The notes below the pieces were generated by a model. It made no database searches, was not told the DNA's origin, and saw only the letters and a list, made by a program, of their open reading frames with translations. DNA of 64,000 nt, from assembly GCF_026712185.1 (NCBI RefSeq), contig NZ_JAPPUX010000006.1:62001-126000 (forward strand), read 5' to 3'. Below are positions 43,149 to 52,210 of this stretch, piece by piece; within the stretch, counting starts at the first letter, position 1; the number at the start of each line of letters is the position of its first letter. Source of the stretch: Nocardioides pini (lineage in GTDB: Bacteria > Actinomycetota > Actinomycetes > Propionibacteriales > Nocardioidaceae). A program made the position numbers and the translations under genes.

Positions 43149-44366
43149 ATGGAAGACGAGCCGAAGACTCTCCTGGTCACCCTCACGGGCAAGGACCGGC
43201 CTGGCGTCACCTCAGCGATCTTCGCCGCGCTCGCGGGCGCCGGCGTCGAGGTCGTCGACATCGAGCAGATCGTGCTGCGACGACGGCTGGTGCTCGGCAT
43301 CCTGGTCACCGCTCCCCGGGACTGGAAGAAGCTGCGCGACGTCATCGAGCGCACCGCTGCCGACCTCGACATGGCCGTCGAGGTGGAGCGCGGCGCGGGC
43401 GACAACCGCAGCCGCCGCGGCGAGCGCTCGCACATCACCATCATCGGCAACCCGCTGAAGGCGTCGGCGATGGCCGCGATCGCGGGCCGCATCGCCGACT
43501 CGGGCGCCAACATCGACAAGATCGAGCGGATGGCGCGCTACCCCGTCACCGCCATCGAGCTGCACGTCTCCGGCGCGCCGGCCGACACCCTCCGTCCGCT
43601 CCTCTCGGTGGAGGCGGTCCGGCAGGGCATCGACCTCGCCGTCCAGCGCGACTCCCTGCACCGCCGCGGCATCCGGCTCATCGTCATGGACGTCGACTCG
43701 ACCCTGGTCCAGGGCGAGGTCATCGAGATGCTCGCCGCCCACGCCGGCCAGGAGGGCGAGGTCGCCCGGGTCACCGAGGCGGCGATGCGCGGAGAGCTCG
43801 ACTTCGAGGCGTCCCTGCGCGAGAGGGTCGCCCTGCTCGAGGGGGTCCCGGAGTCCGCGCTCGACGAGGTCTACGACTCGATCGTCCTCGCGCCCGGCGC
43901 CCGCACGATGGTGCGCACGCTGCGCCGCCTCGGCTACCGCTTCGCGATCGTGTCGGGCGGCTTCACGCAGATCACCGACCGGCTCGCGGCGGACCTCGGC
44001 ATCCACTTCGCGCGCGCCAACGAGCTCGAGGTCGTCGACGGCCGCCTCACCGGGCGCATCGTCGGCGACGTCGTCGACCGGGCGGGCAAGGCGGCCGCGC
44101 TGCGCGAGTTCGCCGGCGAGGTCGGCGTACCCCTCGACGCCGTGATCGCCATCGGCGACGGTGCCAACGACCTCGACATGCTCAACGCCGCCGGGCTCGG
44201 CATCGCCTACAACGCCAAGCCAATGGTGCGCGACGCCGCCGACACGGCCGTCAACGTGCCCTACCTCGACGCGATCCTCTACCTGCTCGGCATCTCGCGC
44301 GAGCAGATCGAGGAGGCCGACGCGGCCGTGGGCATCACGACGCCCGCGCCCCCGCTCATCGGCTGA
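43149..44366 (+). CDS. serB: Phosphoserine phosphatase with N-terminal ACT domains
   Basis: 405 residues. Two ACT-like domains (about 6-80 and 93-165) precede a HAD phosphatase: DVDST with nucleophile Asp181 and Asp183, SGGF, and GDGANDLDML. It makes serine from phosphoserine, the last step of serine synthesis; the ACT domains suggest allosteric control by serine, as in mycobacterial SerB2. Convergent with the PrmC-like gene, coding ends overlapping 11 nt. Confidence 0.93.
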   Translation: MEDEPKTLLVTLTGKDRPGVTSAIFAALAGAGVEVVDIEQIVLRRRLVLGILVTAPRDWKKLRDVIERTAADLDMAVEVERGAGDNRSRRGERSHITIIGNPLKASAMAAIAGRIADSGANIDKIERMARYPVTAIELHVSGAPADTLRPLLSVEAVRQGIDLAVQRDSLHRRGIRLIVMDVDSTLVQGEVIEMLAAHAGQEGEVARVTEAAMRGELDFEASLRERVALLEGVPESALDEVYDSIVLAPGARTMVRTLRRLGYRFAIVSGGFTQITDRLAADLGIHFARANELEVVDGRLTGRIVGDVVDRAGKAAALREFAGEVGVPLDAVIAIGDGANDLDMLNAAGLGIAYNAKPMVRDAADTAVNVPYLDAILYLLGISREQIEEADAAVGITTPAPPLIG

Positions 44367-45144
44367 CACCGCCGGGGCGTACGCCGATGGCGACGCACCC
44401 GCCGACCTCGTCGTCGGTCTCGACGCCGGTCACCAGCCCGGCCGCCGCCATCGCGCCGGTCGTGAGTGCCGCCTGCGCGGGGCTGGTCTCGACGAGCAGC
44501 ACTCCCCCGGGGGCCAGCCACCGGGGGGCGTCGGCGGCGATCCGGCGGTGCAGGTCGACCCCGTCCACGCCGCCGTCGAGCGCGACCAGCGGCTCGTGGT
44601 CGCGGGCCTCCGGCGGCATCGCGGCCACCCGGTCGGTGGGGACGTAGGGCGCGTTGGCGGCGAGCACGTCGACGCGGCCGAGGAGGTCGGCCGGCAGGGC
44701 GTCGTACAGGTCCCCGAGGTGGAGCGCCGCGGACGGGGCGTTGGACCGGGCGCACCCGAGCGCCGTGTCGCTGACGTCGCAGCCGTGCACCTCGGCGCCG
44801 GCGCCCTCCAGGCTCGCGGCGACCGGGGCGACGCCGCAGCACAGCTCCACCACGACGGGCCGTCGAGGCCCCGCCGGCACGGCACGGGCGCGCTCGGCGG
44901 TGGTCCTCGCCAGCAGCTCGGTACGACGCCGGGGCACGAACACCCCGGGGACGACGGCCAGCCGCCGGCCGAGGAACTCCGCCCAGCCGAGCACCGTCTC
45001 CAGCGGCTCACCGGCGACGCGGCGCGCGACCAGCCGCGCGAGCTCGTCGGTCGACGTCGCGGCCCCCTCGAGCAGCACCGCCTCGTCCTCGGCCCACACG
45101 CAGCCGGCGGCGCGCAGCCGCGCCACGACGTGCGGATCGCTCAC
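44356..45144 (-). CDS. PrmC/HemK-related putative protein N5-glutamine methyltransferase
   Basis: 262 residues. The Rossmann SAM-binding loop is VELCCGVAPVAAS in place of the usual DLGTGSG, and the substrate motif is NAPY (164-167) instead of NPPY, as in the PrmC-related branch rather than true PrmC. GTG 45144 overlaps the upstream phosphatase stop (GTGA). Its target is unknown; the changed motif suggests it is not the release-factor enzyme. Confidence 0.78.
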   Translation of the reverse strand: MSDPHVVARLRAAGCVWAEDEAVLLEGAATSTDELARLVARRVAGEPLETVLGWAEFLGRRLAVVPGVFVPRRRTELLARTTAERARAVPAGPRRPVVVELCCGVAPVAASLEGAGAEVHGCDVSDTALGCARSNAPSAALHLGDLYDALPADLLGRVDVLAANAPYVPTDRVAAMPPEARDHEPLVALDGGVDGVDLHRRIAADAPRWLAPGGVLLVETSPAQAALTTGAMAAAGLVTGVETDDEVGGCVAIGVRPGGVSR

Positions 45145-45686
45145 GCAGACCCGACGTGGAAGGCGTCGAGGCGGGCGGTGCCCGGACCGAGGTCGGCCCA
45201 GTCGCCCTCGACGGTGAAGACCGCGACGGCCGAGGTCGGGAACCCCCGCGTCAGCATCGCGGTCGTGGCCTCGGTCTCGCCCTCGCCGTCGTCGACGAGC
45301 TCGGCCAGCGACCCCATCGTGGGGTTGTGGCCGATGACGACCAGGGTCCGCACGTCGTCGGCGACCTCGCGAAGCAGGTCGAAGGCGGAGTCGGTTCCGG
45401 CGGCGTAGAGGGCCTCGGAGAGGAGGACGATGCCCTCGTCCCACCCGGCCCCGGCGGCCACCTGCTGCCACGTCTGCCGGGTGCGGAGCGCGTCGGAGAC
45501 CAGGGCGGCGTCGGGCTCGACGCCGTGGTCGCGCATCCACCGTCCGGCCGCCTCCGCGTCGCCCAGTCCGCGCTCGGCCAGAGCCCGGACGTGGTCGGTG
45601 CTGGCGCTGTGCTCCGCCTTGGCGTGGCGCATGACCACCAGTCGGCGCGTGACCGCGCTCGACGTCTCCCACACTGACTCCTGCAT
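45141..45686 (-). CDS. SixA-like histidine phosphatase
   Basis: 181 residues. RLVVMRHAKAEH is the RHG-type (here RHA) active-site motif with the phospho-accepting His, and VVIGHNPTMGSLAE supplies the second catalytic His. The RHA/GHNP pairing matches SixA phosphohistidine phosphatases. The ATG 45686 has a GTGAGGGA site. Divergent from the cyanophycinase gene with only 33 nt between starts. Confidence 0.87.
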   Translation of the reverse strand: MQESVWETSSAVTRRLVVMRHAKAEHSASTDHVRALAERGLGDAEAAGRWMRDHGVEPDAALVSDALRTRQTWQQVAAGAGWDEGIVLLSEALYAAGTDSAFDLLREVADDVRTLVVIGHNPTMGSLAELVDDGEGETEATTAMLTRGFPTSAVAVFTVEGDWADLGPGTARLDAFHVGSA

Positions 45687-45706
45687 TCCCTCACCCTTCC
45701 AGCCGC

Positions 45707-45712
45707 TAGCCT
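45707..45712 (+). promoter_or_regulatory. -10 hexamer of leaderless cyanophycin operon transcript
   Basis: TAGCCT ends 7 nt before the ATG at 45720. Confidence 0.55.
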
Positions 45713-45719
45713 GCCTGTC

Positions 45720-46694
45720 ATGCCCAGGGGACCACTCATGATCATCGGGGGCGCCGAGGACAAGGTGCGCAAGCCCACCATCCTCAAGCACTTCGTCGCC
45801 CTGAGCGGCGGACGGGAGGCCCGCATCGCCGTGATCCCGACGGCCTCCTCGCTCGGACGCGAGGTGGTGGACGTCTACGACGCGCTCTTCACGAAGTTCG
45901 GCGCGGCCGGCGTGGACGCCGTACGTCCGGAGTCGCGCGACCAGGCCCACGACCCGGGACTCGTGAAGACGCTCGACGAGGCCACCGGGATCTTCATGAC
46001 CGGCGGCAACCAGCTCAAGCTGTCGTCCATCGTCTGCGGCACACCCGTCGGCGACGCGATCGTCCGCGCCCACGAGCGCGGCGCGGTGGTCGCCGGCACC
46101 TCGGCGGGGGCCAGCATCCAGTCCTCCCACATGGTCGCCTTCGGGGTCGGCGGGGCGACCCCCAAGCAGCGGATGACGCAGGTGGCGGGCGGGCTCGGCC
46201 TGGTCGACACGGCCGTGATCGACCAGCACTTCGACCAGCGCAACCGCTACGGCCGGCTGCTGATGATCGTGGCGCAGAGTCCCCAGCTGCTCGGCATCGG
46301 CGTCGACGAGGACACCTGCGGCCTCGTCGAGGACGTGGACGGCGAGCTCGTCATGCGCGTGCTCGGCAAGGGCGCGGTGACGATCTTCGACGGGTCGCGC
46401 ATGGTGTCCAACGCCTACGAGGCGACCCGGTCGTCGCCGCTGCTGGCGAGCGGCGTCGTCTTCCACACGCTCCCCGCGGGCACCGTCTTCAACCTCACCA
46501 CGCGCGGGCTGGTGCCGCAGGAGCCGTCCATCCAGCCCGAGGACGCCGACGAGCTCGCCGAGGCCAGCCGCGACCTGCGCCAGCTCGCCCGCGACATCGC
46601 TGCCGCGGACGCGACCCCCGCAGCGATCCGCCGGCGCCTCAAGCTGCGCCGCACCCCGCAGACCCCCGCCCCCGACCAGGGAGAAGATGCATGA
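45720..46694 (+). CDS. cphB: Cyanophycinase
   Basis: 324 residues of peptidase family S51. Catalytic Ser128 in GTSAGAS, preceded by FMTGGNQLKL, and a late QHFDQRNRYGRL with the conserved Gln/His. It cuts cyanophycin (multi-L-arginyl-poly-L-aspartate) into beta-Asp-Arg dipeptides inside the cell. The C-terminal 55 residues are a charged helical tail beyond the core. It overlaps cphA by 4 nt (ATGA), so the degrading and synthesising enzymes are co-translated. Confidence 0.92.
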   Translation: MPRGPLMIIGGAEDKVRKPTILKHFVALSGGREARIAVIPTASSLGREVVDVYDALFTKFGAAGVDAVRPESRDQAHDPGLVKTLDEATGIFMTGGNQLKLSSIVCGTPVGDAIVRAHERGAVVAGTSAGASIQSSHMVAFGVGGATPKQRMTQVAGGLGLVDTAVIDQHFDQRNRYGRLLMIVAQSPQLLGIGVDEDTCGLVEDVDGELVMRVLGKGAVTIFDGSRMVSNAYEATRSSPLLASGVVFHTLPAGTVFNLTTRGLVPQEPSIQPEDADELAEASRDLRQLARDIAAADATPAAIRRRLKLRRTPQTPAPDQGEDA

Positions 46695-49477
46695 GCGAGC
46701 GACCCACGCCGGACCTGGAGATCGTCGAGACCCGCGTCTACCGAGGGCCCAACGTCTGGTCCTACGACAAGTCGATCCACCTCGTGGTCGACCTGGGCTC
46801 GCTCGAGCAGTTCCCCACCAACACGATCCCCGGGTTCACCGACGACCTGGTCGCGATGCTCCCCGGCCTGCGGGAGCACTCCTGCTCGCGCGGGCGCCGC
46901 GGCGGCTTCCTCGAGCGGCTCAACGAGGGCACCTGGCTGGGCCACGTCGCCGAGCACGTCGCCCTCGCGCTGCAGCAGCTCGTCGGCCACGACATCCGGC
47001 GCGGCAAGACCCGGCAGGTCAAGGGCCAGCCCGGGCGCTACAACATCATCTACGGCTACATCGAGGAGAACGTCGGCCTCACCGCCGGCCGCCTCGCGGT
47101 CCGCCTGGTCAACCACCTCGTCGAGGGCGACCCCGACTTCGACTGGGAGACCGAGCGCGACGACTTCATCCGCCGCGCCGAGCGCACGGCGTTCGGCCCG
47201 TCCACCCAGGCCATCGTCGACGAGGCCGTCTCGCGGGACATCCCGTGGATCCGGCTCAACCAGTACTCCCTCGTCCAGCTCGGCCAGGGCGTCCACGCCA
47301 AGCGGATCCGGGCCACGATGACGTCGGAGACCTCGTCGATCGCCGTCGACATCGCCTCCGACAAGGACCTCACCACCAAGCTCCTCGGCGCGGCCGGCCT
47401 GCCCGTGCCCAAGCAGGAGTCGGTCCGCAGCGAGGACGCCGCGGTCGCCGCCGCCCGGCGCATCGGCTACCCCGTCGTGCTCAAGCCGCTCGACGGCAAC
47501 CACGGGCGCGGGGTGTGCCTCGACCTGCAGGACGAGGCCGACGTACGTGCTGCCTTCCCGATCGCGCACGACCAGTCACGCCGCGGCAACGTCATCGTCG
47601 AGTCGTTCATCACCGGCAAGGACTACCGCTGCCTGATCATCGACGGCCGGATGGTCGCGATCGCCGAGCGCGTGCCGGCGTCGGTCACCGGTGACGGCAC
47701 GTCGACGGTGCAGGAGCTCGTCGACCTGACCAACGCCGACCCGCGGCGCGGCGTCGGGCACGAGAAGGTGCTCACCCGCATCAAGGTCGACGAGGCGGCC
47801 GTCGAGGTGCTCGCCGACCAGGGGCACACGCTCGACTCCGTGCCGGCCGAGGGCGAGATGGTCAAGCTCGCCCTCACCGGCAACATGTCCACCGGCGGCA
47901 TCTCCATCGACCGCACCTTCGAGGCGCACCCCGAGAACGTCGAGATCGCCGAGGAGGCCGCGCGCATGGTCGGCCTCGACATCGCCGGCATCGACTTCAT
48001 CTGCCCCGACATCACCGAGCCCGTCCGAGAGGCGGGCGGTGCCATCTGCGAGGTCAACGCCGCGCCCGGCTTCCGGATGCACACGCACCCGACGATCGGC
48101 GAGCCGCAGTTCATCGCCAAGCCGGTGGTGGACATGCTGTTCCCGCCCGGGGCGACGTCGCGGATCCCGATCGTCGCGGTGACGGGCACCAACGGCAAGA
48201 CGACCACGAGCCGGATGATCAGCCACATCTTCAAGGGGATGGGGCGCAAGGTCGGCATGACGTCGACCGACGGCGTCGTCATCGACGAGCGGCTGCTCAT
48301 CCGCGCAGACGCGTCCGGCCCCCGGTCGGCGCGGATGGTGCTGCAGAACCCGCGCGTGGACTTCGCGGTCTTCGAGGTCGCCCGCGGCGGCATCCTGCGC
48401 GAGGGCCTCGGCTACGAGCGCAACGACGTCGCCGTCGTGCTCAACGTGCAGCCCGACCACCTCGGCCTGCGCGGCATCGACACCGTCGAGCAGCTCGCCG
48501 ACGTCAAGGCGGTGATCGTCGAGGCGGTGCCGCGTGACGGCCACGCCGTGCTGAACGCCGACGACCCGCTGGTGCGCGAGATGCGCCGCAAGTGCTCGGG
48601 CCAGGTCGTGTGGTTCTCGATGGACGAGCCCGGCAGCGAGGTGCGCGACATGATCGACGCGCACTGCCGCCGGGGCGGCAAGGCGATCGTCCTCAACCCC
48701 AGCGACCGCGGCGAGATGATGGTCGTCCTCCACGGCCGTCGCGAGATGCAGCTGGCGTGGACCCACCTGCTGCCGTCGACCTTCAGCGGCCGGGCACGGA
48801 TGAACGTGCAGAACGCCCTGGCCGCCGCGGCCGCCGCCTTCGCCGCCGGAGCCCCGCTGCACGACATCCGACAGGGCCTGCGCACGTTCTCGACCAACTA
48901 CTACCTCTCCCCCGGCCGGCTCAACGAGGTCGAGGTCAACGGCGTCAACGTGATCGTCGACTACTGCCACAACGCGCCCGGCATGAAGATGCTCGGCGAC
49001 TTCGTGGACCGGGTCGGCGAGTCGCTCGAGTCGTCCCACGACCTGGCCCGGCCCTCGCGGATCGGCATCATCGCCACGGCCGGCGACCGGCGCGACCAGG
49101 ACATGCGCGAGCTCGGGCAGATCGCGGCGCAGCACTTCGACGTCTGCATCGTGCGCGAGGACGTGGCGCTGCGCGGTCGCGAGCGCGGGGCGACCGCCCA
49201 GCTCGTCCTCGACGGCGTACGAGCCGCGATGGACGAGGGCGCCCGCTGCAAGCAGGCCGAGCTCGTGCTCGAGGAGATCGAGGCCGTGCGCCACGCGATG
49301 AGCCGCGCCAACCGCGGCGACCTCGTGGTGGTGTGCGTCGACAAGCACGCCGAGGTGATGGCGGAGCTGGAGAACTGGTCCGACGTCGCCCAGGCAGGCT
49401 CGACCACGAACCCCGACGCGCCCTCCGCCGACCCGGACTACACGCCCCCGGCCGACCAGGCGGCGGGCGGCGCGTGA
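46691..49477 (+). CDS. cphA: Cyanophycin synthetase
   Basis: 928 residues with the full CphA order: N-domain (1-165, RGPNVWSYDKSIHLVVDLG), ATP-grasp (about 215-480; KPLDGNHGRGV at about 263-273 and an ENxxP-like GAICEVNAAPGFRMH), and a Mur-ligase-type domain from about 490 with P-loop GTNGKTTTSRM (about 498). It adds Asp to the backbone (ATP-grasp) and Arg to each Asp side chain (Mur-like domain). Overlaps both cphB upstream and the cupin gene downstream (GTGA). Confidence 0.95.
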   Translation: MSERPTPDLEIVETRVYRGPNVWSYDKSIHLVVDLGSLEQFPTNTIPGFTDDLVAMLPGLREHSCSRGRRGGFLERLNEGTWLGHVAEHVALALQQLVGHDIRRGKTRQVKGQPGRYNIIYGYIEENVGLTAGRLAVRLVNHLVEGDPDFDWETERDDFIRRAERTAFGPSTQAIVDEAVSRDIPWIRLNQYSLVQLGQGVHAKRIRATMTSETSSIAVDIASDKDLTTKLLGAAGLPVPKQESVRSEDAAVAAARRIGYPVVLKPLDGNHGRGVCLDLQDEADVRAAFPIAHDQSRRGNVIVESFITGKDYRCLIIDGRMVAIAERVPASVTGDGTSTVQELVDLTNADPRRGVGHEKVLTRIKVDEAAVEVLADQGHTLDSVPAEGEMVKLALTGNMSTGGISIDRTFEAHPENVEIAEEAARMVGLDIAGIDFICPDITEPVREAGGAICEVNAAPGFRMHTHPTIGEPQFIAKPVVDMLFPPGATSRIPIVAVTGTNGKTTTSRMISHIFKGMGRKVGMTSTDGVVIDERLLIRADASGPRSARMVLQNPRVDFAVFEVARGGILREGLGYERNDVAVVLNVQPDHLGLRGIDTVEQLADVKAVIVEAVPRDGHAVLNADDPLVREMRRKCSGQVVWFSMDEPGSEVRDMIDAHCRRGGKAIVLNPSDRGEMMVVLHGRREMQLAWTHLLPSTFSGRARMNVQNALAAAAAAFAAGAPLHDIRQGLRTFSTNYYLSPGRLNEVEVNGVNVIVDYCHNAPGMKMLGDFVDRVGESLESSHDLARPSRIGIIATAGDRRDQDMRELGQIAAQHFDVCIVREDVALRGRERGATAQLVLDGVRAAMDEGARCKQAELVLEEIEAVRHAMSRANRGDLVVVCVDKHAEVMAELENWSDVAQAGSTTNPDAPSADPDYTPPADQAAGGA

Positions 49478-49839
49478 GGATCCTCGACCTGACGGGCCTC
49501 CCCCACCGACCCATCGAGGCGCACGGGAGCCGCGGCTTCTCCGTCGGGGCCTTCGGCCTGGGCGCCGACACCCACCTCGTGTCGGTCGCGCTCGCACCCG
49601 GCGGCGTCATCGGACGGCACCCGGCCGTCGGCCGCCAGCTCCTGGTGGTGCTCGCGGGTGAGGCCGAGGTGGCGGGCGCGGAGGGCGTCGTGCATCGGCT
49701 CGGCGCCGGCCAGGCCGCTGTCTGGGAGCCCGGCGAGACGCACGAGACGCGGTCGCCGACCGGGCTCTCGGCGCTGATCGTCGAGGGCGACCTCGACATC
49801 GGTGCGCCCGGCGAGCAGGTGGACCCGGGCGACACCTGA
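49474..49839 (+). CDS. Small cupin-domain protein
   Basis: 121 residues from a GTG that overlaps the cphA stop. One cupin fold: GGVIGRHPAVGRQLLVVLAGEAEV (metal-ligand-type His), then GAGQAAVWEPGETHETRSP with the second His. Third gene of the cphB-cphA operon. Small cupins bind metals or small molecules; a sensing or accessory role in cyanophycin metabolism is inferred from coupling only. Confidence 0.82.
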   Translation: MRILDLTGLPHRPIEAHGSRGFSVGAFGLGADTHLVSVALAPGGVIGRHPAVGRQLLVVLAGEAEVAGAEGVVHRLGAGQAAVWEPGETHETRSPTGLSALIVEGDLDIGAPGEQVDPGDT

Positions 49840-49841
49840 GC

Positions 49842-50483
49842 TCACGTGTCGTCCGCGCGCCAGACGACGAGCTCGTAGACCGCCGGGCCGTCGTCGCTGC
49901 GCTCGAACGCGAACCCCTCGTGCGACGCGATGCGCCGGAGGCCGTACGAAGCCGCGCGACGCTCGACCTCCTCACGCCGGTGGCGGCGCACGCGGTGCTC
50001 ACCGCCCACCACGCTGACCGGCGACGCCTGCACGGAGCCGTCGTCCAGGAGCGGCTCGTGGCTCACCACGAGGTGGCCGCCGGGTCCGAGGCGCCCCGCC
50101 GCCAGCCGGAGCAGCTCGAAGAGGTCGGGCACCAGCTCGAGGAAGCCGATCGCCGCGACGAGGTCCCACTCGCGGTCGTCGCCGCGCAGGAACGACGCGG
50201 CGTCCGCGGACACGACCTCTGCGACCGGCACCTTGCCACGGGCCCGCGCCAGCATCGCGGAGGACGGGTCGACGAGCGTCAGGGCGGCTGCGGGGAACAG
50301 CTCGTGGAGCACCACCGCCGTCTGCCCGGTCCCGGCGCCGAGGTCGAGCACCCGCGCGGGCGCCAGGCCGAGCGGGTCGAGCAGGTCGCGGGCTCGGCGG
50401 TTGGCCGACCAGCCGTTGCCGGAGGTCATCTCGTCGTAGGTCGGGGCCAGGGCGTCGTACACCTGCGCCCAGCCCGCGCTCAC
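49842..50483 (-). CDS. Class I SAM-dependent methyltransferase
   Basis: 213 residues. SAM-binding VLDLGAGTGQTAVVL (about 45-59), LVDPSSAMLARAR, and a late LVVSHEP strand. It matches the general small-molecule methyltransferase fold (Methyltransf_25 type). It begins 7 nt after the Mur-ligase-like gene, so both are on one transcript, and it converges on the cupin gene with 2 nt between stops. Substrate unknown. Confidence 0.85.
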   Translation of the reverse strand: MSAGWAQVYDALAPTYDEMTSGNGWSANRRARDLLDPLGLAPARVLDLGAGTGQTAVVLHELFPAAALTLVDPSSAMLARARGKVPVAEVVSADAASFLRGDDREWDLVAAIGFLELVPDLFELLRLAAGRLGPGGHLVVSHEPLLDDGSVQASPVSVVGGEHRVRRHRREEVERRAASYGLRRIASHEGFAFERSDDGPAVYELVVWRADDT

Positions 50484-50490
50484 GACGCCC

Positions 50491-52191
50491 TCATCCCTGC
50501 GCCGCCCGCACCTTCTGCGAGAGCACCTCGGGGCTGTCGGGCGTGCCGCCGTGCGCGGCGATCCAGTCGTAGGCCTCCTGCCGCTCGGCGTGGCACATCA
50601 GGCCGACGACGTCACCGGGCTCGGCACGCTCCACCAGCGCGGCGAGGCAGGCGACCTCGGTGGTGTAGGTGTCGATGTCGGTGACGCCGACGCGGGCGGC
50701 GCCGGCCCGCAGCAGGGCGTCGATCTCGTCCATCGTGCGACCGCGGAGGTACCACTCCTTGTGGCCGATCGCCACGACGTCGCTGCCCTTCGCGCCGATC
50801 TCGCCGAGCGCGTCGATCAGCTCGTCGGTGCGGTCGCCGACGGCACCGAGGCCGAGCAGCAGGCGAGCGCCCGGACGTCGTACGCCCGACATGATCTCCA
50901 GCAGCGCCTCGAGGCCGGCCTCGTTGTGCGCGAGGTCCATGACGACCGAGATGCACTCCCCGTCGCCGGCCGGAAGCGAGAAGAAGTTCATCCGGCCCGG
51001 GTTGTGCTCCGCGTCGGGGCGGAACGACGTGAGGCCGGCGACCACGGCGTCGCGGGCGAGGCCGACCGCGAGGGCGGCGGACGCGGCGGCGAGGGCGTTC
51101 TCGATGTTGAAGCGCGACAGCCCCGCCAGCGTCATCGGGACGTCGACGAGCTCGACCAGCGGGTCGGGGTCGGCACCGGGAGCCAGCACGGTGATCCACC
51201 CGTCGATCACGGTCGTGGCGCGGCCACCGTCGGTGAGCACCTCGCGCACCGCCGGCGAGTCGGGGTCGCGGCTGAAGATCCACGGCCTCGCCGAGATCAC
51301 GCTGCGCATCGCCAGCACCCGCGGGTCGTCGCCGTTGAGCACCGACCAGCCGTCCTTGCGGGTGATCCGCGGCACGACGGACTTCACCTCGGCGAGCTGG
51401 TCGACCGTGTCGATGCCCTGGAGGCCGAGGTGGTCGGCGGTCACGTTGGTCACCACCGACACGTCGTTGCGGGTGATGCCGATGCCCTTGAGGAGGATGC
51501 CGCCGCGCGCGGTCTCGGTCACGGCGAGCTGGACGCCGTCGAGCCCGAGCGCACGGCCGGCGCCGGAGGGCCCGGAGTAGTCGCCCGCCTCGACGAGCAC
51601 GCCGTCGCGGTAGATGCCGTCGGTGTTGGACCAGCCGACGACCAGCCCGCTGGTGCGCGCGATGTGGGCGATCATCCGGCTGGTCGTGGTCTTGCCGTTG
51701 GTGCCGGTCACCGCCACCACCGGGATGGTCGGCGTGATGGTGCCGGGCCGGTCGCCGCGGGGCGCGGCCGCGACCTCGGCCGCCGCGGCGCTGACGGCCT
51801 CCTCGACGTCGGGCGTCGGCAGGGCGTCGAGCGCGTGGGCGACCGCCTCACCGAGCGCCCGCGCCCGGCCCCGGTTGCGCCACGGGAAGGCGACGACCAC
51901 GATGTCGGGGTCGCTGGTGGGGCGGACACGGACCGCGAGGCGGCGCGTGCCGGCCTCACCGGCGATGGCCCGGACCAGCCGCTCGACGGCGCGCAGGGCG
52001 AACCGCTGCCGGAAGCCCGAGCCGGGCGCGCCGGGCCTCGTCGTGCGCAGGCCGATGCGTCGGGCGAACCGCAGCACCGCCTCCTCGCCGGCCTCGGTGA
52101 TCGTCGAGACGTCGAGCGTCAGCTTCACCGCGGCGCGCGGGAAGTAGAGGTTCGGGCCTTCGAGGACGCGCAGCTCGACGAGAGAGGTCAC
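50491..52191 (-). CDS. CphA-like Mur ligase lacking the ATP-grasp domain
   Basis: 566 residues. N-terminal 130 residues resemble the CphA N-domain (LRVLEGPNLYFPRAAVKLTLDVS; then a PDIVVVAFPW...GEAVAHALDAL helix), followed directly by a Mur-ligase module with P-loop GTNGKTTTSRM (163-172), TARGGILLKGIGI, NVTADHLGLQGIDTV and a C-terminal domain with VMDLAHNEAG. The central ATP-grasp part of CphA (about 320 residues) is missing with no gap or frameshift, so it is a natural architecture. By analogy it could join an amine to an acidic side chain. A TAGTTT box 6 nt before the GTG predicts a leaderless mRNA. Confidence 0.87.
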   Translation of the reverse strand: MTSLVELRVLEGPNLYFPRAAVKLTLDVSTITEAGEEAVLRFARRIGLRTTRPGAPGSGFRQRFALRAVERLVRAIAGEAGTRRLAVRVRPTSDPDIVVVAFPWRNRGRARALGEAVAHALDALPTPDVEEAVSAAAAEVAAAPRGDRPGTITPTIPVVAVTGTNGKTTTSRMIAHIARTSGLVVGWSNTDGIYRDGVLVEAGDYSGPSGAGRALGLDGVQLAVTETARGGILLKGIGITRNDVSVVTNVTADHLGLQGIDTVDQLAEVKSVVPRITRKDGWSVLNGDDPRVLAMRSVISARPWIFSRDPDSPAVREVLTDGGRATTVIDGWITVLAPGADPDPLVELVDVPMTLAGLSRFNIENALAAASAALAVGLARDAVVAGLTSFRPDAEHNPGRMNFFSLPAGDGECISVVMDLAHNEAGLEALLEIMSGVRRPGARLLLGLGAVGDRTDELIDALGEIGAKGSDVVAIGHKEWYLRGRTMDEIDALLRAGAARVGVTDIDTYTTEVACLAALVERAEPGDVVGLMCHAERQEAYDWIAAHGGTPDSPEVLSQKVRAAQG

Positions 52192-52197
52192 GCGGGG

Positions 52198-52203
52198 AAA
52201 CTA
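52198..52203 (-). promoter_or_regulatory. -10 hexamer of leaderless Mur-ligase/methyltransferase transcript
   Basis: TAGTTT on the minus strand ends 6 nt before the GTG at 52191 and lies just after the fabI stop, so this pair need not depend on the fab promoter. Confidence 0.5.
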
Positions 52204-52210
52204 CCGAACG

